The translations under genes were made by a program, and so were the position numbers. Shown piece by piece: positions 8,290 to 16,249 of a stretch of 64,000 nucleotides of DNA (within the stretch, counting starts at the first letter, position 1; each line of letters opens with the position of its first letter). Source of the stretch: an uncultured Chloracidobacterium sp. (GTDB lineage: Bacteria; Acidobacteriota; Blastocatellia; Pyrinomonadales; Pyrinomonadaceae); the NCBI GenBank assembly GCA_936914845.1, contig CAKZGE010000017.1, positions 8,656-72,655 of the forward strand, given 5' to 3'. The notes beneath the pieces are model-generated. The model saw nothing but the letters and a program-made list of their open reading frames with translations. It searched no databases and was not told the origin of the DNA.

Positions 8290-9006
8290 TTATGCAGCAG
8301 CTCGCCCGAATGCCTCATCCACCGATCTCGGTGCTGCGACGTTCTCGCTCTGCTTCTTCATCGATTCACGGAGGTTATCGAAAAATCCGGTCGGCCCGCC
8401 CTGCGGATTCGGCCCTTTCCCGTTACCTGTGATCGGCGTAGTTGGTGATGCCTCGGCACTAACTTTTAGGCTCGGCAGATAATCCGCCAATTTCTCATTG
8501 GCAAATGAAGTGAAAACGACCTCTGCGGCGTCTTTGGTTGGCTTGATATAAGCCACTCGAACGGCATTGCCGTCCTTATCTTTTTCGTCCTTGATGATGA
8601 TCGCGGCTTCCGGAAACCGGCCCATCTGATCTTTCAGAACCGACAGTTTAAGCTTTGAGCCATCCAAACCGAGATCAGCGATCTCGCGGAGCGTTTCCAT
8701 ACCGGATAATTCGCGGTTCTGCGTTTCCAATTCGGCGACGCGGCTCAGGTCTTTGGCGATATCGGCCGCCTTTTTCTCAAGCTTTTTGAACTCGTTATAT
8801 TCGGCCGCATCTTCGGCGGATAATACAACGCTTCCTTCTTTCGGCAGTTTGGCCTTGATCTCGCGATTCTTTTCGCGAAGCTGATAGTTCTCATCGAACA
8901 ATTGTGAAGCCAATTTCATGGCGTCTTTATCATGCTTATCAAGCAGCCGCTGAAATCCCTCTGCGGGATTCGGTGCCGGTGTCGGGTTTGGTGTTGGTTC
9001 TGACAT
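8290..9006 (-). CDS. Capsid scaffolding protein
   Basis: A 238-residue protein starting MSEPTPNPTPAPNPAEG at the ATG 9004-9006. It has a proline-rich N-terminus, a long coiled-coil section (KHDKDAMKLASQLF... and EFKKLEKKAADIAKDL) and a basic, low-complexity C-terminal region with a GNGKGPNPQGG linker. This architecture is typical of phage scaffolds that template procapsid assembly. No protease domain is seen. A hairpin with a T-rich tail lies just before the start. Confidence 0.7.
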   Translation of the reverse strand: MSEPTPNPTPAPNPAEGFQRLLDKHDKDAMKLASQLFDENYQLREKNREIKAKLPKEGSVVLSAEDAAEYNEFKKLEKKAADIAKDLSRVAELETQNRELSGMETLREIADLGLDGSKLKLSVLKDQMGRFPEAAIIIKDEKDKDGNAVRVAYIKPTKDAAEVVFTSFANEKLADYLPSLKVSAEASPTTPITGNGKGPNPQGGPTGFFDNLRESMKKQSENVAAPRSVDEAFGRAAA

Positions 9007-9010
9007 AGTG

Positions 9011-9066
9011 ATCAAAAATAAAAACGCCCGCCAAATGGCAGGCACTTTCCTGACATCCAGCGGGCG
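9011..9066 (-). terminator. Hairpin with T-rich tail ahead of the scaffold gene
   Basis: On the minus strand a 7-bp GC-only stem (CGCCCGC/GCGGGCG) encloses a smaller CAGG/CCTG hairpin and is followed by TTTTTATTTTT, ending a few bases before the scaffold ATG. This fits a Rho-independent terminator or attenuator inside the late operon, perhaps adjusting capsid protein levels. Confidence 0.55.
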
Positions 9067-9120
9067 ATGGTTTCCTAAATAAAACGATGACCCAAGGTCT
9101 TTAAGATTTTCAGTTTCAAT

Positions 9121-9282
9121 TTAACCGATTGATGGCGTTTTAGCAACCAGTTTTTGCACATATTCCCGTGCCTTCTCCGGGTAGCGCCGCATCAGCAGCA
9201 GCATATACCGCAATTCGACCCGCGATTCTTCTTCATGTCTTCGCTCGATCTCACTTTTCTTTATCACTTTTGGGTCGCTCAT
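9121..9282 (-). CDS. 53-residue basic phage protein
   Basis: A short open frame starting MSDPKVIKKSEIERRHEEES at 9282 and ending TAA at 9121-9123. It overlaps the end of the preceding small gene by 32 bases. The composition is helical and highly charged (RYMLLLMRRYPEKAREYV). It fills the space before the scaffold terminator, and coding is supported by its fit to the packed operon; the function is unknown. Confidence 0.5.
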   Translation of the reverse strand: MSDPKVIKKSEIERRHEEESRVELRYMLLLMRRYPEKAREYVQKLVAKTPSIG

Positions 9283-9400
9283 CTTCATTGGTGATAACTA
9301 TCGCCTGGCATCGGATGCAGCGAGAAATGCTCGTTCCGGGGATCCTCGCTAACTGATGTCCACGCTTAAAACATTCCGCTGACGGATTTTTCACGCTCAT
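9251..9400 (-). CDS. 49-residue cysteine-containing phage protein
   Basis: Starts MSVKNPSAECFKRGHQLARI at the ATG 9398-9400, which overlaps the stop of the head morphogenesis gene as ATGA. It contains C-x4-H and CIRC pairs, consistent with a small zinc ribbon. Translational coupling and the paired cysteines support it being real; the role is unknown. Confidence 0.55.
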   Translation of the reverse strand: MSVKNPSAECFKRGHQLARIPGTSISRCIRCQAIVITNEDERPKSDKEK

Positions 9401-10092
9401 CGATAGATCAAAAAGCAGCGGCAGAACCGCTTGCATTGCAGCGTCCCGATGGGCGGCATTTCGCTTATCGGCAGCCAGCGGCCGGCATAAGCAATACATC
9501 CTTTACAGCTTTCCGAAGCCCGGCGGATGCGTTTTGCTTCTGTCTGAATTCCCATCGAATCGCGAATCGTTTGTTCCACATTTGAGAAAGTGATCGACGC
9601 TGCCCGGACATAGCTCTTAGCGCGAGCCTTGATCCGCCGAAATGAACCGGCCTTCTTTTGATCAACATCGCTTATAAATTCCTCGGCAAAGGCGATCTCT
9701 TCGGTGATTCGTCCGGCAATGACCGGATTTCTGGCGGCCGCGACAATGCCGCCCAAAGCCAAAGCACCGGCGAGAATATGCGCCGATGAGATATTCCGCT
9801 CGAATTGCTCCTGAAATTCCTTGATAGTGATCTTTTCCGCTTCGAGATCATCAACCAATTTAGCAATCCGGCGGGCCAATTTATCTTCGATCCGCAGCAG
9901 ATATTTGCGTATTTGTTTGGCAGATACAGACCGCCCATTAAAATAAAAACGACCCTCCGCGGCATCGAAGATGACCATCCGCACACCGTCGGCGTCTTTC
10001 TTTCGCATCAGCAGAAGCAGCAACAACCCCAGATACTCGGCATCGCTCTGGGCTTCTTTCTCATGCTTTTCCTGCAATTCTTCTGCGATCAT
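9397..10092 (-). CDS. Phage head morphogenesis / minor head protein
   Basis: A 231-residue protein just after the portal gene (ATGA overlap at 10089-10092). It is helical throughout and ends in a cysteine cluster: CKGC, an MPPIGTLQC segment and FCRCFLIYR. This CxxC...P...CxCRC ending is the hallmark of SPP1 gp7 / Mu gpF-type minor head proteins, which bind the portal during procapsid assembly. Confidence 0.72.
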   Translation of the reverse strand: MIAEELQEKHEKEAQSDAEYLGLLLLLLMRKKDADGVRMVIFDAAEGRFYFNGRSVSAKQIRKYLLRIEDKLARRIAKLVDDLEAEKITIKEFQEQFERNISSAHILAGALALGGIVAAARNPVIAGRITEEIAFAEEFISDVDQKKAGSFRRIKARAKSYVRAASITFSNVEQTIRDSMGIQTEAKRIRRASESCKGCIAYAGRWLPISEMPPIGTLQCKRFCRCFLIYR

Positions 10093-11645
10093 GAATTCTC
10101 TTTACCTTCGCCATCCTGATCAATATCATCCGCTTCATCTTCCGTTATGATCGCCTCCGCTGCCTCCTCCCGCTTGAGTATCTCTTCGACCGTAACATCT
10201 GAGAAACCGGCGATCCGCAATTGCTCACGGCGGTCAATAATTCCTTCCAAAGCTCCGGCCCGCGCCGCTTTCTTCATCAAGAGGTCTTCCTGTTCGGCTT
10301 CGGTCTCTCCGACCAGCGACGCCGGACGGATCGCAAAATCAAGTTCGCCTTTTGCATAGCTATTCAAGCTAAAAGGCCGGAAAAGGTCTTGTTGTTTGGT
10401 CTTATTCATCCAGCCGCCGCCGTTAGCTCGCATACCGGCAACCGCCAACTGCATCTGCCGCAGTTTGACAAGCTGTGCGTTATATCCGGCCTGTGCCGAA
10501 TCAAGCTTATTCTGGGCCGGTGTCAGCATCCGCTCCAAAGCCGCACCGGAGAGCTGCGAGTTCTCGCGGATGATCGCCGCCGCCTGCAGTTCAGGATAAT
10601 CATCATTGAGCGATTCGATCGCATCACGCAGATACGGTTGCGATTCGCCGAGTTTGAGGCTTCCGGCCAGATCAAGCACACCGGCACCCTGACCTGTCTT
10701 GAAAAAAGCATGTTCATATCGCGGATCGTCCATGTAAAGGCGGCCTTGACGATTCGGTTCAGCAGCTCCGGCAGATGCTCCGGAGATCGGCAAAATAACG
10801 CCATCAGTAGAGATCACCTTCGGCGATTCGATCATCTTGTGGATATTGTCATGGAGATGTGAGGCCAGCGAATTGATCTCATCCACTTTATGGAATGCAG
10901 GCATGGCGGGCAGACCATAATCACCGCCGTCATCAGCATGCTTGATCCAGACCGCAAAAACAAAACCGTATGGATTTGGTTCCACTTCGGCGGTACGGCC
11001 TTCGGGAATGAACGGCCGCCCGTCGCGGAAGTATGAGAAGGTCTCTTTGGTGACCTCTTTGCGATAGGTGTATTGCGTTTTAGCCGCCCGATCCCATGCT
11101 GTATATTCGAGCGTATAGCTTTGCACATCACCGACATCATTCAGCTCAATGTCGGTCACATATCCCGGCCAGACCGCATTATGCAGCACCTTTTGGCGTC
11201 CGAGATCGTCGATGCCTTCGACCAGGACGCAGCCGGTCGCGGCAGCATAGCGTTTGATGACCAAAGAGCTTGAACGAAAGCCGCTCCATTGGTCGATCTG
11301 GGCAATGGCGTCAATGATCTGCTCATCTGTTTCCTGTTCGAGCGGTGTCACCAATGCTTGGTTGGCGGTCTCATTCGGCGCCAACCAGATATTGTCGGCA
11401 TAGAAATCGACGATCGGCGTTACCGGATTGTAGATCAACCGTGTCAGCCGGTAGAGCTGCCGTTCGGTGATATATGATGCCCATTCGCGATGATTGGCAA
11501 AGGCGGTCTGGCGATAATAGGCCCATGCCAGCGAATAGAGATCGACCCGCTCTTCCCTCGTCAGATTCCGCAACACCGCACCGGGATCCTTAAATGCATT
11601 CCATCCAACCAAAACTGCCATTTTTGTTCTTCCCCACACATTCAT
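10089..11645 (-). CDS. Phage portal protein
   Basis: A 518-residue protein between the terminase large subunit and the minor head gene. It forms the dodecameric ring through which DNA is packaged. Features seen are an N-terminal region with YNPVTPIVDFYADNIW, a central IESPKVISTDG section and a long helical C-terminal part with a strongly acidic end. Size and place match SPP1 gp6-like portals. The ATG overlaps the terminase stop as ATGA (11642-11645). Confidence 0.82.
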   Translation of the reverse strand: MNVWGRTKMAVLVGWNAFKDPGAVLRNLTREERVDLYSLAWAYYRQTAFANHREWASYITERQLYRLTRLIYNPVTPIVDFYADNIWLAPNETANQALVTPLEQETDEQIIDAIAQIDQWSGFRSSSLVIKRYAAATGCVLVEGIDDLGRQKVLHNAVWPGYVTDIELNDVGDVQSYTLEYTAWDRAAKTQYTYRKEVTKETFSYFRDGRPFIPEGRTAEVEPNPYGFVFAVWIKHADDGGDYGLPAMPAFHKVDEINSLASHLHDNIHKMIESPKVISTDGVILPISGASAGAAEPNRQGRLYMDDPRYEHAFFKTGQGAGVLDLAGSLKLGESQPYLRDAIESLNDDYPELQAAAIIRENSQLSGAALERMLTPAQNKLDSAQAGYNAQLVKLRQMQLAVAGMRANGGGWMNKTKQQDLFRPFSLNSYAKGELDFAIRPASLVGETEAEQEDLLMKKAARAGALEGIIDRREQLRIAGFSDVTVEEILKREEAAEAIITEDEADDIDQDGEGKENS

Positions 11646-12898
11646 AATCTTCCGAATGCTGCACGTTCAGCATCTGTCACTTGAGTTTGAGCGATCTTCT
11701 GCGTTTCGGATGCATACCGCATCGCATCGACCGCGTGATCCGTTCCTTTCTCCGGCTCCTCGAGTAGAACATCATTCTTTTCGCGGTAAACGTAGGTTGC
11801 TATCTCATCCAGCAGATTGCGCGACGGCCGCACTACCTTAAGGTTGAAATTCTTGACGCGGTTAATGCCGTCAACCACGCTTCCGGCATATTTGAAGCTT
11901 GGCTTAACATTAAATCCGGCCTGCTTGAGGTCTTCGATCATTTCCGGCCGCGAATTATCGCAGATCATCGGCAGATTCTTTTTCACACCGATCTTTTCGA
12001 GCCGCTCGATCAATGCCGATGAGCCAAGTTTTGCTTCATACAGCAGTTCTTTGACGTAGTAGTCCATCCTTTCGGAATCGTATGCATCATCGACCACACC
12101 GGCGATCAATGCACATGGAGCAGTAAAGCCGAAATCCAGCCCATAGAACTGTTCTTCCGGCATTTCATCGACCACATCATAATCGGTAAAGATCAACCCC
12201 TCGTAGGCAACGCCCCATTGTCCGAGGCCATCAACCGCATACCGTTTCGGATCAAGCCGTTTCAATGATTCAAGAAAATCAATGGTCGATTGCGGACAGA
12301 ATGGATTATCCCAGTAGTTAACGAAGAGTTTTTCCGCGTCATACAGGTTATCCTCAAAAAAATCCTTGTATATCCACGATTGCTTTGATATCGGATTAAA
12401 GGTGAAATGAAACTGCGGCTGAACGCCTTCCGCATTACGCAATGAACCGACGATATCAAAAAAATCCTGCCGTCCGATCTCATTCTGCCGCGTGATCGGT
12501 TCTTCCGCCCAGAAATCGGTCGGATCAGCCACCGAACGCAGCGAATCCGGCAATTCGAAAGATCCGCCAATCATCATATTGCTCGTCTTCTTGCAGATGA
12601 TCGTCATCGTTGTATCAAGAAACCGGAATTGGTCTTTGAAAACCTCGAACCGATTCGCAATATCCTTGAAAAGCTGATACTGCGAAAGACGGACATTCTT
12701 CTGCGTATCGCGAGCAAAGATCGTCCGGCAATACTTGGCGGTCATTGCTTTGGCTAGAAAATAGATGGCTTTTGACCAGCTTTTTGATGAGCCGCGACCG
12801 CCAAACCATATCTGATATGGTTTCTGTGAGTTCCAGACCTCGGTAAAGGCTTGCGGTACCTGGATCACGTACTGGCTGTTATTTGCCGTCATCATCAT
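11642..12898 (-). CDS. Terminase large subunit
   Basis: The packaging motor ATPase and nuclease. A Walker A motif, GGRGSSKS, lies near residues 33-40. The nuclease half contains DFGFTAPCALIAGVVDD, PMICDNSRPEMIEDL and, near the C-terminus, KGTDHAVDAMRYA, all typical of PBSX/phage_term_2 terminases. Length (about 418 residues) is normal. Three ATGs in tandem at 12898-12890 are candidate starts; a longer frame from 12919 is less likely. The start overlaps the small subunit gene. Confidence 0.92.
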   Translation of the reverse strand: MMMTANNSQYVIQVPQAFTEVWNSQKPYQIWFGGRGSSKSWSKAIYFLAKAMTAKYCRTIFARDTQKNVRLSQYQLFKDIANRFEVFKDQFRFLDTTMTIICKKTSNMMIGGSFELPDSLRSVADPTDFWAEEPITRQNEIGRQDFFDIVGSLRNAEGVQPQFHFTFNPISKQSWIYKDFFEDNLYDAEKLFVNYWDNPFCPQSTIDFLESLKRLDPKRYAVDGLGQWGVAYEGLIFTDYDVVDEMPEEQFYGLDFGFTAPCALIAGVVDDAYDSERMDYYVKELLYEAKLGSSALIERLEKIGVKKNLPMICDNSRPEMIEDLKQAGFNVKPSFKYAGSVVDGINRVKNFNLKVVRPSRNLLDEIATYVYREKNDVLLEEPEKGTDHAVDAMRYASETQKIAQTQVTDAERAAFGRL

Positions 12899-13388
12899 TA
12901 GTATCAATCGAACCCACACCCTGAATGACCAGCGTCATGCTGCTCTCTAGCGGGCCACCTTCATTGCCGGTCACTTCAACCTTATGAGCCGCCTTTGCTC
13001 CATAAAGCTCGGAAAGCTCCTTGCTGGCTTTGGTCAATACCTCCACCGCCCGCAGTTTATCTTTCGGATCACCGTCGCGTTCATTCATGATCTGCATTGC
13101 GATCATGATACCTGCCTCCAATCGCTCGGTGTTGATGATCCTGATTTCAAGGGCATCCTGCGTATATTTCTCTTTGACCTCATTAACAACCGCCTTATAT
13201 TCATCATAAACCTGTGTTACCGAAAGCCCTCTAATCGACCTGCTCTTGCTTTTGGCATCTTTCTTGAGCAGTATCGATATTTCGCGAAATTGGGCTCCCC
13301 GCCGTCGTAGTTCAAATATCCTCTGCCGCCGCTCCAACCGCTCCGGCGAAATTGTGATCTTTCTTGGTTTTTTCTTTCCGCCCTTCAT
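12879..13388 (-). CDS. Terminase small subunit-like protein
   Basis: A 169-residue basic protein directly before the large terminase. Residues about 17-60 form a helix-turn-helix-like region (RRQRIFELRRRGAQFREIS), followed by helical oligomerisation-type sequence and an acidic end (IDTNDDDGK). Small terminases recognise the packaging site and recruit the motor. The assignment rests on location and architecture. Confidence 0.7.
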   Translation of the reverse strand: MKGGKKKPRKITISPERLERRQRIFELRRRGAQFREISILLKKDAKSKSRSIRGLSVTQVYDEYKAVVNEVKEKYTQDALEIRIINTERLEAGIMIAMQIMNERDGDPKDKLRAVEVLTKASKELSELYGAKAAHKVEVTGNEGGPLESSMTLVIQGVGSIDTNDDDGK

Positions 13389-13403
13389 CTATCTATGATC
13401 TTT

Positions 13404-13961
13404 TTATCCCTGCACAAATTTCATGAACTCGGCCCGCGTTTCAGGATGTTCGCGGAAGCTGCCAAGCATGCAAGATGTCATAGTGACCACACCCGGTTTC
13501 TGCACTCCGCGCATTGCCATACAAAGATGCTCCGCTTGGAGAACGACCGCCACACCGACCGGATCAAGCAGATCCATTAAAGAATTCGCCACCTGCTGCG
13601 TGATCCGCTCCTGATTCTGAAAACTGCGGGCAAACCGATCGAGCAGCCGCGGCAGTTTTGATAATCCGACGATCTTGCCGTTCGGGATATAACCAATGGC
13701 CGCTTTGCCGAAGAATGGCACTAGATGATGTTCACATAAGCTATAGAACGGAATATCATTGAGGACGATCATTTCATCCATCCCTTCGGCATCAAAGGTT
13801 GTAAAATTCCAAAGCGGTTCGGCATGAAACTCATTCAAGAATTTAATAAAGCGGCGCGGCGTCCCCCGCAGCCCCTCACGCTCCGGATCCTCATCAAAAG
13901 CCGCGATGATCCGTTTTACCGAATCTTCCAAACTTTGTGCATTTGCAGTGATAGTTTCCAT
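13404..13961 (-). CDS. folE: GTP cyclohydrolase I (phage 7-deazaguanine pathway)
   Basis: Converts GTP to 7,8-dihydroneopterin triphosphate, the first step to 7-deazaguanines. Zinc and catalytic residues are present: SLCEHHLVPF around Cys76-His79 and EHLCMAMRG with Cys147. The 185-residue length is that of a full bacterial FolE. It is embedded in a phage operon behind queE (46-bp overlap) and before terminase, so its job is base modification rather than folate supply. This is inferred from the neighbours; the enzyme identity is firm. Confidence 0.93.
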   Translation of the reverse strand: METITANAQSLEDSVKRIIAAFDEDPEREGLRGTPRRFIKFLNEFHAEPLWNFTTFDAEGMDEMIVLNDIPFYSLCEHHLVPFFGKAAIGYIPNGKIVGLSKLPRLLDRFARSFQNQERITQQVANSLMDLLDPVGVAVVLQAEHLCMAMRGVQKPGVVTMTSCMLGSFREHPETRAEFMKFVQG

Positions 13962-14533
13962 TCAGGATTTTCCTTGACCAGCTCGATACAATGAGCCAGA
14001 TTCTCTTGGTTCAACCGGTCGCCATCGCTGTGCGGCGATATAAAATAATGCTCGGCATCGATACTTGGTTCCGGTATGGCTTGGCCGACGCTCCGCACAT
14101 ACCGCAGTTCATTTACTCCATGCGGGAAGTTCTTTTTGATGACATGCTCGGCCACTTTCGGGCTGACCGCCACATAATCGAGACCTTCCGGCACCGGAAA
14201 TAATCCACTCGTCTCTATTGCCTGAAAATGGCCTTCTTTCTTGAAATAGGCAACGATCTCGGCATCAAGCTGTTGGGCAGGTTCGCCGCCCGTCCAGATG
14301 ATCGAGGCGAACGGATTATGCATCGTTTCAAGGCCTTCATTTATCCATTCGACAATATCCTCCGGCTTCCATTCCTCACCGCTCTCAAACTCCGTATCGC
14401 AGCGGACGCCGGATGCATAACAGGCATCTTTTGTTTTACAGCCGGATAACCGGATAAAAACATTGGCCATTCCCGCCTTCGCTCCTTCTCCCTGCAGGCT
14501 GTAGAAAATCTCATTGACGCGAAGTGTTTTCAT
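13916..14533 (-). CDS. queE: 7-carboxy-7-deazaguanine synthase, radical SAM
   Basis: Radical SAM enzyme that turns 6-carboxytetrahydropterin into 7-carboxy-7-deazaguanine (CDG). It shows the QueE N-terminus (EIFYSLQGEG), VFIRLSGC, and TGGEP at residues 81-85. The likely 4Fe-4S cysteines are Cys32, Cys38 and Cys45, the last followed by DTEF as in QueE. The C-x5-C-x6-C spacing differs from the usual CxxxCxxC and from the CX14CX2C form. Its start overlaps the queD stop as ATGA. Confidence 0.9.
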   Translation of the reverse strand: MKTLRVNEIFYSLQGEGAKAGMANVFIRLSGCKTKDACYASGVRCDTEFESGEEWKPEDIVEWINEGLETMHNPFASIIWTGGEPAQQLDAEIVAYFKKEGHFQAIETSGLFPVPEGLDYVAVSPKVAEHVIKKNFPHGVNELRYVRSVGQAIPEPSIDAEHYFISPHSDGDRLNQENLAHCIELVKENPEWKLSLQMHKVWKIR

Positions 14534-14904
14534 ACTGAATATTCGGCCGCCGTCTTAGCGGTCTCCTTCACGGTTATGGAGGTAAGCGAATCACCGATAT
14601 CAGTAGATCGAACCAACAAATAAATGTAATAAGCTAAGTTCTCGGCGGTCGGGTTAGCTTTAGTCACCCATTCGGCAATAACATCGTTAAGGTGATAGTG
14701 GTCGAGCTTCTCAATGATCGGTTCCATGACCGCATCTATCGCATGATAATCTTCCACAAAACCACTCTTCGGCAGTATTTCATTCTGCAGCTTCACAATA
14801 ACCGTGTAGTTATGCCCATGTAGCCGCGAACATGGATGATCCTCCGCCAAACCATTCAATTGATGGCTGGCTGAGAAGTGATATTCTTTGGTGATCGTAA
14901 ACAT
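14530..14904 (-). CDS. queD: 6-carboxy-5,6,7,8-tetrahydropterin synthase
   Basis: Second step of the pathway, converting dihydroneopterin triphosphate to 6-carboxytetrahydropterin. Zinc-binding histidines are visible in FSASHQL (His14) and LHGHNY (His29, His31), with Cys25 placed as the catalytic cysteine. LDHYHLND, PTAEN and the C-terminal VKET complete the 6-pyruvoyltetrahydropterin synthase/QueD signature. 124 residues is full length. It lies between dpdA (8-bp gap) and queE. Confidence 0.93.
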   Translation of the reverse strand: MFTITKEYHFSASHQLNGLAEDHPCSRLHGHNYTVIVKLQNEILPKSGFVEDYHAIDAVMEPIIEKLDHYHLNDVIAEWVTKANPTAENLAYYIYLLVRSTDIGDSLTSITVKETAKTAAEYSV

Positions 14905-14912
14905 ATTCCTTT

Positions 14913-15641
14913 TTACAAATTTCCTTCCGCGTATTCAGCGTATTGAATCCATGCCCGCAAGCTTTCCTTCCAGACTGTGCGTTTACCACGATATCCTTTG
15001 GGCGGTGTGATCGACCGCAATTTTCCATCTGCGAAACTGAACAGCTTCCCAAAACGTTGGCCGGTGATCCATGTTGATGAATCAATGCTGTAAAACGGAC
15101 ATTTCCGTAGCCATTCGGCATTGGTAAAACCCAATCCATGCACCCGGCAATAATTCTTTTCACAGATCTTCAAAAGCTTCGGCACTGCTGCATATTCACT
15201 CGGCTTGATATCGCCGATAGCAAAACCGCCAAAGGCGATATAGTCATACTCCGATGAAAGCCGCTCCAAATAATCGATACCCAAATGCCGATGCCAGACC
15301 GGAATGCACTTGATACCGGTGATCTGTTCGACCATATCCCGCAATTGCTCGGTTTGGTCGATCCCAATGATCTTGTAAATATCAAGCTCAAAATAATTGC
15401 GAATCTCGTACTTTTTGATAAATGCCGCATACTTCCGCACATATTCCGGCCAATCGATACCGCTCGGCTGCTTGGATAAAAAGGTGAACGCTCCTGAATC
15501 CAGCAGGAATGTTGCTTTATCAAGCTCATCCATCCATCGTGGTTCGATATAAACGAATGATTCCAGGATGTATTTCGGCGGTGGGATATCATTGCCTAAT
15601 AAGCTCCGCATCGTTTTATATCCGGCGAGATAAAGCTTCAT
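14913..15641 (-). CDS. dpdA: DpdA-like DNA guanine transglycosylase
   Basis: Predicted to exchange guanine in DNA for a 7-deazaguanine, as DpdA, the DNA-acting relative of tRNA-guanine transglycosylase, does. Visible motifs are LLDSGAFTFLS (Asp48, aligning with the TGT DSGGF loop), FELD at 84-87, PVWHR at 114-118, IAFGGFAIGD, HGLGFT at 168-173 and YSIDSSTW with Asp187. The TGT zinc-binding cysteine cluster is absent, as in DpdA. At 242 residues it is compact. Adjacent queD, queE and folE supply its substrate, which makes the DNA role much more likely than tRNA modification. Confidence 0.82.
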   Translation of the reverse strand: MKLYLAGYKTMRSLLGNDIPPPKYILESFVYIEPRWMDELDKATFLLDSGAFTFLSKQPSGIDWPEYVRKYAAFIKKYEIRNYFELDIYKIIGIDQTEQLRDMVEQITGIKCIPVWHRHLGIDYLERLSSEYDYIAFGGFAIGDIKPSEYAAVPKLLKICEKNYCRVHGLGFTNAEWLRKCPFYSIDSSTWITGQRFGKLFSFADGKLRSITPPKGYRGKRTVWKESLRAWIQYAEYAEGNL

Positions 15642-15642
15642 A

Positions 15643-16245
15643 TCAAAGATCAGCAGATAACCATTCGTTCAAAACATCACGGGCAGTCATTCCGGCCAAT
15701 TGCAGGCGGGATATCGCCGCGTTATATTCAACCTCTTTATCAAAGCTGATAATCAGCTCATACTTCTCCGGTTGCGGTTCGATTGCGGCCGGCTCAAAGA
15801 ATGCATCAAGATCGATCTCCGGCGTTTGGACTTGCTCCAGTAGGCCGGAAAGAGCATCACTCTCGAACGTTATCGAAGAAAGCAATTCACTGATCCGCTC
15901 GGTATCATCAAGGGCCAATGCTCCGATCCGGTCAAAGACCAGCAAAACCTTTTTTTCTTCTTCGAGCGAAAGATCGACCTTGATATACGGAATGACCTCA
16001 TTCGCATTGTTCTTGAGGGCTTCCGTAACTCGGCTTTCACCATCGACCAGGTGACCCGTCCGCACATTCTCGATGACGCCCGTCACCCATCCGATCTCGC
16101 TTAATGCGGCTGCAATCGCTGCCTGCTGAGCATCAGGATGCCGCTTCGGGTTGAGCGGATTAAGCACAAAGTCGGCGGCGGCTTTTTCGCCGTAACCGAC
16201 TATGCGATTTTTCCAAAGGTTATTAGATCCTGCCGCTTTCGCCAT
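15643..16245 (-). CDS. ParB/sulfiredoxin-fold protein, possible DpdB-like partner of DpdA
   Basis: A 200-residue protein. The N-terminal half matches the ParB-type domain: NPLNPKRHP at 29-37, then a helical ALSEIGWVTGVIEN, then HLVDGESRV (66-73) where classical members have DGHxR. A glutamate thus replaces the usual histidine. The C-terminal part (KYELIISFDKEVEY) resembles phage ParB-like proteins. It ends one base before the dpdA start. In bacterial dpd systems a ParB-fold protein (DpdB) helps DpdA; equivalence here is inference. Confidence 0.65.
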   Translation of the reverse strand: MAKAAGSNNLWKNRIVGYGEKAAADFVLNPLNPKRHPDAQQAAIAAALSEIGWVTGVIENVRTGHLVDGESRVTEALKNNANEVIPYIKVDLSLEEEKKVLLVFDRIGALALDDTERISELLSSITFESDALSGLLEQVQTPEIDLDAFFEPAAIEPQPEKYELIISFDKEVEYNAAISRLQLAGMTARDVLNEWLSADL

Positions 16246-16249
16246 ATTG

